Shown: positions 1 through 8,500 of the stretch, piece after piece
Position numbering within the stretch: the stretch's first letter is position 1
Layout of the letters: each line of letters opens with the position of its first letter
Assembly (NCBI GenBank): GCA_026770585.1
Contig: MU646969.1
Coordinates: 134,900-156,621, forward strand
DNA from: Baffinella frigidus
Lineage: Eukaryota; Cryptophyceae; Cryptomonadales; Baffinellaceae
Length of the DNA: 21,722 nt
Reading direction: 5' to 3'
Made by a program: the position numbers and the translations under genes
Notes under the pieces: generated by a model
What the model was told of the DNA's origin: nothing
Databases searched by the model: none
What the model saw: only the letters and a program-made list of their open reading frames with translations

Positions 1-190
1 TCGGCAATCCCCTCTGCATCTGATGACCAGGCCCTCCCTCCTCGCCGCAGATTCTCTTCCCAGCACCGCCCGCAACCCCCTCCCCGCTCCGCAAACTTCC
101 CCCCCCCCCGGCGAGATCCTCGGCAGAGTGAGCGGCGTGGGTTCGGTTTGTGGAGTTGACGGAACGGAGGGGCGCAGGGTGCGGTGTGGG

Positions 191-276
191 TTGTAACGTC
201 AAGTTGAGTGGGTTTTGACGTGAAGTTGAGTGGTGTTTTAACGTGAAGTTGGGTGGGGTTTAACGTGTGAAGTTGG
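191..276 (+). repeat. Short tandem repeat in WD40 intron
   Basis: There are about four degenerate copies of a ~22-bp unit of the type TTTTAACGTGAAGTTGAGTG, lying between the tentative exon 51-127 and the exon starting at 284. The array stops just before the CAG acceptor at 281-283. Confidence 0.7.
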
Positions 277-283
277 CTCGCAG

Positions 284-1488
284 GGAGCACCGCTGTTCTC
301 GCTCTGCTGGAACGAGGAGAAGGTGATGGTCGGCAGCGAGAACGGCGAGATCTTCATCTTCGACCCCCGCGCGCTCACGGTACTCCCCCCCCCCCCGATG
401 TCTGGCAACGATGTTCGACGCCCAAACGGCAACGTTGGTCGGCGATCAAACGTAGCCCTGTAGCTTAGCGGGCCCTCGAAGCTCGACGTCGTAGGGGTAC
501 TCCTGGTTCTGCCTCACATCTTCATCTTCGACCCCCCGCGCTCTCACGGTACTCCTCCTAGCACCAGCCACCAGAAGCACCAGGAGTGAATCCAAGACAA
601 AGTTGATTTCCCCTGCAGAATAAAGTTGGTTCTCTTCTGGTGGTTGGTGGTAGCTCTGCCTCGCACGGTTTGGTCTCGTCAATGTGATGAGACCGGAAGT
701 CAATCCCCCGGGGTTCGGGTGCAAATTCGACAATGCTCACGGTTCTCCCTACCACCAACCACCAGAAGTGAATCAAGGCAAAAGTTCAGTTCCCCTGCAT
801 AATACAGTTGTTCCTCTTCTGCTCTGCCTCGCACGGTTTGGTCGCTATAAGTGACGAGACCGGAAGTCAACCCCCAGGGGGGTTGGTGCAAATCCGTTGA
901 ACTTTTGGAGTGAAACCGGTCAGCCAGGCAGAGCTAGTACTCCCCCCCCCCCGACCTCCGGCAACGTTCGGATTAAGTGGTCGCTGTGTTGGAGCGGAGC
1001 CCTGCTGTGTGGGGCTTTCTCTCAGAACTTGCAACAGTGCACACCCAGTTTGTTTCCCGCCCTCCAGGTTTACTCAAACATTCTCCGTGATGACTCTGCA
1101 TGCTACGTTTCTCGTGCCTGTCGAAAAACCCCTCCCCTCTGAAACCATGCAAAAAAACGCTCTCGAATCTCCACCGGGAGGGCGTTGACGCAAGGCAATA
1201 ATGTGAGGATCCCAGGCCGCATGCCTAGCAACCCCACTAGGGCGGTCACGTTACCAAACATCGGAGTTCCCCACTACATCGGAGTTGACCGCCGAGTTAC
1301 CTACCCATCAACAACAGGCCCCGCTCGAGACGCTGACGGGACACACGGACGCGGTGCGGAGCATGGCCGTGCCTGTCAACACCAATCCACCCCCTCTTTG
1401 AAACCATGCAAAACAACGCTCTCGAATCTCCACCGGGAGGCGTTGACTAACCCTGCAAGGGAGCCGAGAGATGTCCGCAGGCACGCCT

Positions 1489-1564
<76 letters not shown>

Positions 1565-2376
1565 GCAAAACCCTACGACAGGCGCCGCTCGAGACCCTGA
1601 CGGGGCACACGGACGCGGTGCGGAGCATGGCCGTGGCGCGCTCCGCGGACGACAAGGCGATGCTCGTCTCGGGCGGCGACGACTGCGCCGTCATGGTGCG
1701 CGCCATGGCCGACCTCGCCGCTGCGCCCACCGTCGTTGAGCGGTGCGTTTCCTCCCTTCTCAAGGTTGCCCGTTGCGGGGCGTTTCCTCCCTTCGCAAGA
1801 TTGCGCGTTTTTCCCCTGAGAGAGATTTTTACCCGGCTGCGGCGCTGCGTGTGCTGTGACCCTGTCTATCCCTGAAGTGGCGAGTAGGCTCATACACACT
1901 ACGGTAGGCCCCTAGAACCTGCCCAGGGCCTGGCGTGGCTCTGTTGAGACCCCTTGCTTCTTTGGGGGTAATACCCTGTAAGTGACCATGCCGACAAATT
2001 TGAGGGCCAAGAGGTCCTAGGCAGGTCCTAGGGCCCTGCCGTAGGGCGTATGAGCCTACTGGGCACTTAAGGGATACACGTGGTCATCTTCTCCTGTCCG
2101 GATTTGTCTCTGGTCATCGTGAAGCAGTGGGTTATGAGCCTATCGCTGCCGTTGACAAACCCGAGGAAACCAGACACGTGGGACGAATCTCGCGATTGGA
2201 GGACGCTCCACTTGTGTCAACTTTGTCAGAGTTAACTTGGTCACACCGGCTTTGCTGACAGCCTTGGTGTGGTGCGCAGGCACTCCGACTACGTTCGCGC
2301 GCTCTGCGCTGTGCCTGGCGGCGGCGCTGTGTACTCTGGATCCTGGGACAAGACGATTGCCAAAGTGCAGATTTGA
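284..2376 (+). CDS. WD40-repeat protein, C-terminal part (5' end outside or unclear)
   Basis: This gene encodes the last ~117 residues of a beta-propeller protein, a scaffold class; its partner is unknown. I read three exons: 284-379, 1582-1742 and 2280-2376 (TGA 2374-2376). Phases join exactly (0, then 2). Acceptors are CAG|G; donors are GTACTC and GTGCGT. Visible WD40 signatures are VGSENGEIFIFDP, then LTGHTDAVRSMAV with VSGGDDCAVMV, then HSDYVRAL with YSGSWDKTIAKVQI at the C-terminus. The last blade lacks the usual final Trp. A possible earlier exon lies at 51-127 (acceptor CGCCGCAG, donor GTGAGC); it is Pro/Ser-rich and also keeps phase 0, but I am unsure of it. The WD40 class is secure; the orthologue is not identified. 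Introns 380-1581 and 1743-2279 are packed with duplications described separately. Confidence 0.82.
517..555 (+). repeat. Echo of exon 3' end plus donor (WD40 gene)
   Basis: This ~39-bp stretch repeats the last ~30 bases of the exon ending at 379 together with its donor (original 349-386, both running into CACGGTACTCC). One C has been gained, so the copy is shifted in frame. It lies about 135 bp downstream of the real donor, inside the intron. Confidence 0.75.
555..895 (+). repeat. Tandem duplication, two ~165-bp copies
   Basis: Two diverged copies (about 555-720 and 740-895) share CACCAGAAG near the left, TTCCCCTGCA in the middle, CTCTGCCTCGCACGGTTTGG, then GAGACCGGAAGTCAA and a GGTGCAAAT end. 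They sit in the WD40 intron 380-1581. I see no coding role. Confidence 0.75.
1114..1460 (+). repeat. Tandem duplication carrying a second copy of a WD40 exon start
   Basis: Segments 1114-1197 and about 1370-1455 are near copies (CGTGCCTGTC, GAAACCATGCAAAA, CTCTCGAATCTCCACCGGGA, GGCGTTGAC). Between them, 1311-1371 repeats the acceptor and first 51-54 bases of the exon that truly starts at 1582. In the exon part (1318-1371 against 1582-1635) I count three differences, all at third codon positions and all silent. The copy is bounded by CAG at 1315-1317 and GTGCCT at 1369. Confidence 0.8.
1484..1561 (+). repeat. (CT)n microsatellite
   Basis: About 78 bases of CT/CTCG dinucleotide repeats form a long polypyrimidine tract ending 20 bases before the WD40 acceptor at 1579-1581, on the sense strand. 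Confidence 0.9.
1867..2076. mobile_element. MITE-like inverted-repeat element, family C, full copy
   Basis: The ends are inverted: TATCCCTGAAGTGGCGAGTA on the left pairs with TGGGCACTTAAGGGATA on the right, and the similarity extends ~50 bp inward (GGCTCATAC / GTATGAGCC, CCTAGAACCTGCC / GGCAGGTCCTAGG). No ORF is present. It lies in the last WD40 intron. Shorter copies lie at 3939-4043 and 13200-13304. Non-autonomous DNA-transposon origin is inferred from the structure; I found no convincing target-site duplication. Confidence 0.7.
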
Positions 2377-2465
2377 ATACAAAGTTCGCTGCGTGTAGAA
2401 GAGGACATTGCGTGAGTGAGAAGGAAGGACACGTACAAGAGTCTGGCTACACCTTGCTTTGCCCT

Positions 2466-2626
2466 GCAGGGATACCTCGTGTACAAGATCCCGTAACTTA
2501 AGAATACGGAACGGGTTCAACCCCTACGTGTTGTTAATTCAGTACCAGCGGGTTGACTAAACACGAGATTTAGTACCCACTGGTACTAATCTGAGAACAC
2601 GACGACCGACCGACCCTCGGGCAAGT
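2466..2626 (-). repeat. Family B composite repeat, inverted copy
   Basis: A dispersed ~130-150-bp repeat joins a hairpin half (AGTACCAGCGGGTTGAC against a GGGTACTAA-type arm, then GAGAACACG) to a half reading GGGTTCT...GTAACCCAGATATCCCTGTA. Here it is on the minus strand. Similar copies are at 5248-5376 (+), 13412-13548 (-) and 13655-13800 (+), with partial copies at 4049-4133 and 8344-8412. It starts about 90 bp past the WD40 stop codon. Confidence 0.65.
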
Positions 2627-2847
2627 GTGTGTTCATAGGCGAGGTATCCATGTACTGCCTGCTGTACATGTACGTTGCGAGGACGCAGTCTCAGGACGGG
2701 CCCCAGGGGTTGCAACAGCACTTTGTAAGGTGGCACAGTGAGAACGGTGCGAAAGAAAATGGCTGGTGTGAACGCCATATCTAGTGGCCACACGCTTCCC
2801 TCAGGAGAGTTCATACAGCGGCGTCCACACTTGGTCTTGGGGGAGAT

Positions 2848-2973
2848 TACAGGGGTACCTCGCTCATAAGAAACTGCCTCCCCCCAGGACCACCATAGGG
2901 CCCTAGGCATGGTCCTACTGTACATGTAGGGTCCTAGGGGGGGGCGGTTTCTTATGGGCGAGTCACCCCTGTA
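2848..2973. mobile_element. MITE-like element, family M, full copy
   Basis: The terminal inverted repeats are ~30 bp: the left end begins TACAGGGGTACCTCGCTCAT and continues AAGAAACTGCC; the right end is its inverted counterpart, GGCGGTTTCTTATGGGCGAG then ...CCCCTGTA. The middle holds CACCATAGGGCCCTAGGCAT and poly-C/poly-G arms. It is non-coding. The family recurs at 4270-4403, 13349-13411 (half), 14499-14619, 15047-15289 (nested pair) and 16063-16135 (half). Confidence 0.8.
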
Positions 2974-2976
2974 CAT

Positions 2977-3036
2977 GTAGGGCGACGCACCTCACAACGT
3001 CCTTTAGGTCCTTTTTCCCCCCTTTAGGTCCTTTAC
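2977..3036. other. Break point of the kinase fragment
   Basis: Between the last kinase donor (3036) and MITE M (to 2973) there are two copies of CCTTTAGGTCCTTT and no continuation of the kinase reading frame. If the donor at 3036 is not used, the frame adds only a few residues and stops. Confidence 0.5.
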
Positions 3037-3418
3037 GTTAGGGTGCTGCAGCACTTGCAGCGTCTTCGCCTCGCGCGGCGCAAGGTTCCCGCTCCTCAAA
3101 TCGGAACCACTCGAGAATGCGGGAGGATCCTGTTTACATGTGGGGCTGTAAATGTTTGAACCACCAATCAACGAAAGTTACTACATAAATGCCCATTTTT
3201 AAAAGCACATCGGTTTCAAATAGGCCCCACTAGCATTCTCGTGTGGAAGTACTGTTTTATGACAAAAATCGCATTGTCCACCTTCCCAAGGACACGGGAC
3301 GTGGTGCCTTGACCGCCTTTCGCCAGCTGGCTCAGCACCTGGATTCAAGCGGGCGTCAGCAAGTGCAAGAGAGACGTGAACAGGGCGGTACCTCGTAGTC
3401 TCCGATGTCGCCCTCCAT
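3037..3418 (-). pseudogene. Protein kinase N-lobe gene fragment (first three exons only)
   Basis: Three small exons on the minus strand join in frame: 3418-3392 (ATG, 9 codons, donor GTACCG), 3338-3253 (acceptor CCAG, donor GTACTT) and 3109-3037 (acceptor CGAG, donor GTAAAG). Together they give ~62 residues. Kinase hallmarks are YEVLSQLAKGGQGTTSRV, a glycine-rich loop whose third glycine position is Ser, FVIK with the beta-3 lysine, and PREAKTLQVLQHPN, the alpha-C helix region and the HPN before beta-4. The layout resembles NEK-type or similar Ser/Thr kinases, but that is only a resemblance. No HRD or DFG segment is readable between here and the convergent WD40 stop at 2376; that space holds repeats. 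I therefore call it a truncated gene or pseudogene. An alternative is an unread 3' part broken by the repeats. Confidence 0.62.
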
Positions 3419-3686
3419 CTCGCAGCTCCTCTCCCTTCGCCGCGCTGTTGGTGTAGTGGGCCGGGCCGGAGGGAAGGAACCAGGGTGACGCCAACCCCAC
3501 CTCACTCGGGTTCACCGACTATTTTCAAATTGACAAGCCAGGTTTGCGATACGTCAACTTCGGAGCGGAAAAGGGCGTTTTCGCACCAAACGGGTGAGCC
3601 CAAATATGATGAAATAGACTGATCCTTCTCGGCAGAATCCGAAGCGTGATCGGGTTCTGCAGCTGAGGTCCCGGGAAGCTTGAGAG

Positions 3687-3890
3687 ATGGCGGCGCAGAC
3701 TGAAGCGCTCTACACGCTGCCGGCGCAGATCGAAGGCCTCATCGCTCGCGCCGATGGCATACCTCCTTGGACCTCGCCAAAGGCTGGACCCTTGCAAGTG
3801 TTGACGCCAAAGGCTGGACCCTTGCAAGTGTTGGCTCCTGTCGGCGGAAGCGTTTTCCTGTGCGCAGGGGGCGCTGAACTGTTTTGGTAG
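3687..3890 (+). CDS. Small unrecognised ORF, 67 residues, possible first exon
   Basis: I do not recognise this protein. The ATG sits in a reasonable context (GAGAGATGG), 268 bp from and divergent to the kinase-fragment start at 3418, an arrangement like the divergent pair at 10254/10468. The predicted peptide starts MAAQTEALYTLPAQIEGLIA and then holds an exact 10-residue tandem repeat, PKAGPLQVLT/PKAGPLQVLA, made by a 30-bp DNA duplication. It ends at TAG 3888-3890 with no clear donor. It could be a real short gene, the first exon of a gene lost to repeats, or chance. No signal peptide or domain is evident. Confidence 0.3.
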   Translation: MAAQTEALYTLPAQIEGLIARADGIPPWTSPKAGPLQVLTPKAGPLQVLAPVGGSVFLCAGGAELFW

Positions 3891-3938
3891 AAAACCCGTG
3901 GCCTGCGCTCTGCGCTGATCTACAGGGATACCTTTGCC

Positions 3939-4043
3939 TATCCCTGTAGTGGCGAGGGGTTCAAATTCAACCCCAACAAGGTCCTAGGCAGGTTGTAGGG
4001 CCCTACGGTAGGGCGCATGAACCTATTTGCCACTCAAAGGATA
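3939..4043. mobile_element. Family C element, short copy
   Basis: Inverted ends TATCCCTGTAGTGGC and GCCACTCAAAGGATA bound a 105-bp element with the shared core GGTCCTAGGCAGG...GGGCCCTACGGTAGGGCG. The left interior has a near palindrome, GGGGTTCAAATTCAACCCC. Compared with 1867-2076, about half the interior is missing. Confidence 0.65.
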
Positions 4044-4048
4044 AAAAC

Positions 4049-4133
4049 ACCCTTGCCCGAGGGTCGGTCGGTCGTCGTGTTCTTCAATTAGTACCAGCGG
4101 GTTGAAAAAAGGCGATATCAACCCTCTGGTACA
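4049..4133 (-). repeat. Family B repeat, partial inverted copy
   Basis: CCCGAGGGTCGGTCGGTCGT then GTGTTCT...ATTAGTACCAGCGGGTTGA is the inverted match to 2542-2626. The hairpin arms are TACCAGCGGGTTGA and TCAACCCTCTGGTA. Confidence 0.65.
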
Positions 4134-4269
4134 AAAATAGAAGCGGCAAAAACTGGGACGCAAGCAGAGTCACCTTATCAGGAGCCAGCAGATGCCCGAT
4201 AATATATGGCTGATAAAAGAATCGGGGGTCACGGGGGCGGCGTGACTGGTGGGTTTCATCCAGGAACAT

Positions 4270-4403
4270 AGATGGGGTTCCTCGCTCATCAGAAAGCGCC
4301 TCCTCCTCCTAGGAGCCTACAGTAGGGCTACATATATCTATGCCCAGGGCCCTGTGGTGGCCCTAGGGGAGGGCAGTTTCTCATGAGCGAGGTAGCCCTG
4401 TAC
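4270..4403. mobile_element. Family M MITE-like element, diverged copy
   Basis: The left end GGGGTTCCTCGCTCATCAGA and the right end TTTCTCATGAGCGAGGTAGC form terminal inverted repeats. The interior has the family's GGGCCCTGTGGTGGCCCTAG motif. Confidence 0.7.
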
Positions 4404-4454
4404 ATGTAACTGATTCAGTTACACTGTTATGCTATTTTAAGCCTTGGTGATAGA

Positions 4455-4782
4455 AACAAACCCCCAAACCCTAAAACCTGAAAAGCCTCAACCCCAGTTT
4501 AAACCATTGACCCCAATTCAAAATGTGAACCATAAAACCTAGACCCCAAACCCTGAACCCTGAACTCTCTAAACTCTGAACCCTAACCCCTAACCCCTCA
4601 TCCCTTAGCCCTAACCCTTAACTTCTAACCCCTAACCTCTAACCCCTAATCCCGAACCTCTAACCCCTGACCACTAACCTTTAACCCCTAACCCCTAACC
4701 CCGAACCCCTGACCCCTAACTCCTAACCCCTAAACCCTACACCATAGCCCCTAGTCCCTAACCTCTAGCCCCTAACCCTGGT
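4455..4782. repeat. Degenerate telomere-like array, C-strand
   Basis: About 330 bp of CCCTAAA/CCCCTAA/CCCTGAA variants (AACCCCTAACCCCTAACC type). It is intergenic, with no gene in it. The degeneracy and the flanking unique DNA argue for an interstitial array, not a chromosome end. Confidence 0.9.
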
Positions 4783-4862
4783 CCAAAAAAAGGTCTCGGC
4801 ATAGACCCTAAATCAGGTATCAGCGTGGGACACCGAGACCGAAATGATATGGAGATTGTCAG

Positions 4863-4953
4863 AGGATCCCAGGCCGTATACTTGGCGTGCGGGGAAAATA
4901 CAGGACAGAACCATGATGCACACTCTCTCCAGGCATGCGGCCTGGGATCCTAA
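4863..4953. repeat. Inverted repeat with 14-bp arms
   Basis: AGGATCCCAGGCCG near 4864 and CGGCCTGGGATCCT near 4940 can pair across a ~60-base loop. The right arm with its flank, AGGCATGCGGCCTGGGATCC, is the reverse complement of sequence at 1205-1227 in the WD40 intron, so the arm is a dispersed motif. Confidence 0.65.
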
Positions 4954-5247
4954 CAGATTGTGAATCTTTACCATGGGGGTGAGGAGGCGCGGAGGGAGGC
5001 GGGGTGTGTGTGGAGGGGGGCAAGGGTTGGGGGGTGAGGAGGGGGGTGAGGGTTCAGAGTCACTCAGAGCCAGATTGAATGTGGGTCTAATGAAGGACAG
5101 CACAGCGACTGAGTTCAGCGCGTGACTTGGCTGTACACTTTAGAGCGTGACTTGGCTCTACTGGATCTGAGGACCACATTTGAGTTCCACACCGACTGAT
5201 TACTAACTACCGACCGAGTTGAGCGCGTGCCCTCATTGCACTGCATG
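4954..5247. other. No gene seen
   Basis: G-rich low-complexity sequence (about 4975-5050) is followed by two close copies of GCGTGACTTGGCTCTAC-like sequence near 5120-5162. I see nothing else. Confidence 0.5.
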
Positions 5248-5376
5248 TTCTTAAATTAGGACCAGATGGGTGACTCAATCTCGCGTTCAACCGGCTGGTA
5301 CTGAATTAGGAGCACGCAGGGGTCGAATCTGTTCCGTATTCTTAGGTAACGGGTTCTGTGAGGTATCCCTGTACTC
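5248..5376 (+). repeat. Family B composite repeat
   Basis: The hairpin half (ATTAGGACCAGATGGGTGAC / CAACCGGCTGGTACTGAATT) is followed by GAGCACGCAGG...TTCCGTATTCTTAGGTAACG and GGTATCCCTGTAC. It matches 2466-2626 in inverse orientation. Confidence 0.65.
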
Positions 5377-5454
5377 AACATTAGGGGCCCTATGCATTTT
5401 TGAGGAAGCGTAGGGAATCTGGAAAAAACACTTCATTCTTTCATTTAATTGGTC

Positions 5455-5643
5455 TTATTCATTAAGAAACTCATGAAAAACGCCCGCTTTGTTTTTGTGA
5501 AGGGAGGCTCGGAAGCGGTCAAATGAGCTCGGTGGGAAAGGGTCGCCCTCTCTCACGCCTTCCCTTGCAGACCACTGTTTGTTGCCAAAAATGCACCAGC
5601 TCCATTTCCCGTGAACACTCCGAGGGGGTGAGCGATGTATCAT
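5455..5643 (-). pseudogene. Possible retrotransposon reverse-transcriptase relic
   Basis: The minus-strand frame contains SAREGVREGDPFPP followed by SSFDRF. This resembles the conserved reverse-transcriptase block of LINE elements (G-x-R-Q-G-D-P-x-x-P-x-x-F), with Gln replaced by Glu. The open frame is only ~62 residues, and I cannot read the catalytic Y/F-x-D-D block or an endonuclease around it. It may be an old fragment or chance. There is no intact element here. Confidence 0.33.
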
Positions 5644-5689
5644 ACATCCTTTACCCCCTCGGTCTGTCAGGATGACTCAGGATTCAGTC

Positions 5690-5885
5690 AGGACTGTAAG
5701 GTTTAAGGTCGGGACTGTAGGGTCTAGGGTCGAAACTGTAAGGTTTAGGGGCGGGACTGTAGGGTCCAGGGTCGGGACTGTAGGGTTTAGAGTCGGGACT
5801 GAAAGGTTTGGGTCGGGACTGTAAGGTTTAAGGTCGGGACTGTAGGGTTTAGGGTCACTGTAGGGTTTGGGTCGGGACTGTCTGG
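5690..5885 (+). repeat. 21-bp minisatellite, block 1
   Basis: About nine copies of a 21-bp unit (GGGACTGTAGGGTTTAGGGT plus C) with point variants and a few shortened copies. The unit contains the telomere-like core AGGGTTTAGGG. Confidence 0.9.
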
Positions 5886-6125
5886 GGCTACTAGTCCAAT
5901 AGGATCATCCACTTACCCCCCATAGCCCCGTGAGGGAGAGTCTGGGGATGTTACCCCATGTAGGATCCTGGAGTGACTTTACACAGGTCACGTCCACTCA
6001 GTCACGTCCACTACAAGGAGATGTAAGCCCACGGCACGTGCGGCTCCGTCCCTCCCTCAGTGAAGCCTAACTCGCACACGATGTCTCCGTGTGTCTCTAG
6101 CGCCAGAGCGGAGCCCTTCCGCCAG
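5886..6125. other. Spacer between two blocks of the same minisatellite
   Basis: No gene is seen. Two loosely similar 35-bp stretches start GTCTGGGG (5879 and 5939), and CACGTCCACT occurs twice near 5990-6012. Confidence 0.5.
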
Positions 6126-6421
6126 AGACTGTAGGGTTTAGGGTCGGGACTGTAGGGTTTAGGGTCGGAACTGTAAGGTTTAAGGTCGGGACTGTAGGGT
6201 CTAGGGTCGGGACTGTAAGGATTAAGGTTGGAATGTAGGGTTTAGGGTCGGGACTCTAGGGTTTAGAGTCGGGACTGTAGGGTGTAAGGTCGGGACTGTA
6301 GGGTTTGGGGTCGGGACTGTAAGGTTTAAGTTTGGGACTGTAAGGTTTGAGGTCGGGACTGTACGGCTCAGGGTCGGGACTGCAAGGTTTAAGGTCGGGA
6401 CTGTAGGGTCTAAGGTCAGAC
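6126..6421 (+). repeat. 21-bp minisatellite, block 2
   Basis: About fourteen further copies of the unit at 5690-5885. The minus-strand open frame across it (VPTLNPT-type heptapeptide) comes from the 21-bp period and is not a protein. Confidence 0.9.
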
Positions 6422-6448
6422 TAGGATACCTCGTATTTTTTTGGAACG

Positions 6449-6960
6449 ACTCAGGATCCAGACAGGACAACTCAGGATTTAGTCATCAAGACTCAGGACT
6501 AAGTCGGAAAGACTCAGGATTTACCAAGAAAGACTCAAGATTCAGTCAAAAAGACTCAAGATTCACACAGAAAGACTCAGGATTCACCCAGAAAGACTCA
6601 GGATTTACCCAGAAAGACTTAGGATTGACCCCAAAAGACCCAAGCTTCACCCGGAAAAACTCAGGATTCGGTGAGAAAAATTTAGACTTAGGATTGACCC
6701 AGACAAACTCAGGATCTACCCAGAGTGACTGAGTATTTACCCATAAAGACTCAGGATCCAGTCAGTATCACTCAGGGTTGACCCATAAAGACTCAGGATT
6801 GACCCAACAAAGCTCAGAATTCAGTCAGAAAAACTTATGATTCGCCCAGAAAGACTCAGGATTCGCCCAGGAAGACTCAGGATTCGCCCAGAGAGACTCA
6901 GGATTCACCCAGAAAGTCTCAAAATTGAATCAGAGGGGCTCAGGATTTACTTAGAGGGAC
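6449..6960 (+). repeat. Second 21-bp minisatellite
   Basis: About 24 copies of a different 21-bp unit of the type AGACTCAGGATTCACCCAGA plus A. Variants swap CACCCAG for CAGTCAG or TGACCCAG. A single unit of this kind (GACTCAGGATTCAGTCA) also sits at 5673-5690, just before block 1 of the other minisatellite, so the two arrays have been adjacent or mixed. Confidence 0.9.
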
Positions 6961-8343
6961 TCTGGAGAGAGTTTCCAGGTACCTTGTGAAGTGAAACACC
7001 CATTTCCTACTGAAAACTGGCCAGTTTTATGGGTTGCCGAGCTTGAAAACTGATGGGTCACCTTCACCTTGACTCGTCGGCCACACCAATTCTCCGGGGG
7101 GGTACGCGATGTCGGACCAGATTTTTTTCGCTGTATCAAGGTCCGCAAAAACGGGTGTGTGCGGGCCTCGAACAATTAAGATCCACAGAAAACGGGTCAG
7201 TGTGCGGACCTTGAATAATTAAGGTCCACACCGGAGTAACCAGTGTGTGACCTTAATGTGTGTGACCTTAACTTCGAGTAGGCCCAGTAGGGAGAGGCGT
7301 GAGGACAGGCGCCCCAATACAAGACGCTCCCCTCCTAGGACCACACTCCCGGTCGGCCAGGCGTGTGGTCCATCATCGAAGTAGGGAAGAGGTCCGGTCG
7401 GGGGCGTGACTCTCGGTGTGCCGCCACGGGTCGCTGACACGTGGTTGTAGATGTAGACATGCTTCTTCAAGAGTCCGTTCCAGACGGAAGGCGCCATCTG
7501 AGCAGGAAGGGGGGGGGGGGGGCGCTTTGAGATACCACTTGTCGCCATATGTGGGCCCTACTTAGTGAACTGCACCAAGTGGATCACTCTCAGAGGGGTA
7601 TCTAACTGAAACTAATCAGCAGGCCTTATGCGGGCCGGAGTTTCCAGTCAACTCTTTTTTAGAAGGACCGGAGTTTCCAGTCAACTCTCTTCAGTGAATC
7701 TACTTCGGCTTCCTCATAATCTTGCGTCCTTGAGTGCCCTTAGAGCCTAGATGACCACAGTATCTGGACTGAGAAACCCTGTGCTTCGTTACCGGTCGGT
7801 GTCGGTGTTCTTAAATCAAGAACACCGGGAGACAATACGTTTTGGAAAGATGGCGTTTCTTGATATCAAGAACGACGCAGCAGTTTCAAGAACATCCTTG
7901 GTCGAGCCTTGAACGGTGTCTGTTTTTTTAAAATTCATAGGGCTTACTCCAGCATGTGGGACGATTTCTTGACGACGGTTGGTGGCAGCCCTTGACTTAT
8001 TAGGGTCTGCGAAACACTCTCAGTGTGCAGTCCTTCAATTTTGAACTGCGTAACAGAAACCGTTACACAATACCGCCAAAAAGCGGTTGGTGTGCAGTTG
8101 TTGATTTATTAAGATTCCCAACTAAATTTTGAGTGTGTACCTTGTGCTACTTTATGTATGAGGAAGGTCAGGTTTTGAACACCCGCAAAGGTTTTCGACC
8201 AGTTTCTAACCATTGAATGTAAACTGGCAGTTTGGTCCAGTGTTTCTTTAGAACTAGAAAACAAACCCACACACCATCCAGTTTTAGTTTCGAACAAAAC
8301 ATAAACGACTGGCTGATTGGTTCTCGTGGAACACACTGTCTGG
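6961..8343. other. Gene-free stretch with hairpin units
   Basis: I recognise no gene. AGGTCCGCA / TGCGGACCT-type hairpins lie at 7137-7262 and a looser set at 8003-8110. GACCGGAGTTTCCAGTCAAC occurs twice (near 7634 and 7667). There is a hairpin GGTGTTCTT-AAATC-AAGAACACC at 7801-7823 and a palindrome TTCTTGATATCAAGAA at 7857-7872. A 109-codon minus frame at 7219-7548 has no recognisable motif. Confidence 0.6.
7137..7262. repeat. Tandem imperfect-palindrome units
   Basis: Three ~41-bp units each start AAGGTCCGCA/AAGATCCACA/AAGGTCCACA and end TGCGGGCCT/TGCGGACCTT/TGTGACCTTAA, so each can fold on itself. They are joined by AATAATT-type AT spacers. Confidence 0.65.
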
Positions 8344-8412
8344 TTCAAACCTAAAAACACGCAGGCGCCAAATTCGGTGCGGGTTCTCAACTTCTGGGTT
8401 CTTGCAACCCAG
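8344..8412 (+). repeat. Family B repeat, partial copy
   Basis: CACGCAGGCGCCAAATTCGG then TGCGGGTTCT...TTCTTGCAACCCAGATG matches 13733-13786 with scattered differences. The hairpin half is missing. Confidence 0.6.
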
Positions 8413-8500
8413 ATGTAATAAATAAGAGAGACAAGGCGAACGTTTTCCCACGACTTCGTAGTTCAAACACAATTAGCCCACTCATCGATTGGCCCGGCAG

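Noticed and set aside
2557-2976. Minus-strand 139-codon frame through the MITE at 2848-2973
   Set aside because: Its first part translates the inverted-repeat element, and similar peptide pieces appear wherever family M occurs. The remainder has no kinase or other motif.
4813-5103. 96-codon minus frame rich in Pro and Ser
   Set aside because: It reads through a G-rich low-complexity tract and an inverted repeat. No motif.
6222-6470. Open frame with repeating VPTLNPT-type peptides
   Set aside because: It is the 21-bp minisatellite read in one frame. The period is a multiple of three, so a long open frame is expected without selection.
7219-7548. 109-codon minus frame as a gene
   Set aside because: It has no recognisable motif, includes a proline run from a 12-base poly-G tract and part of the hairpin repeats, and has no neighbouring exons that I could join.
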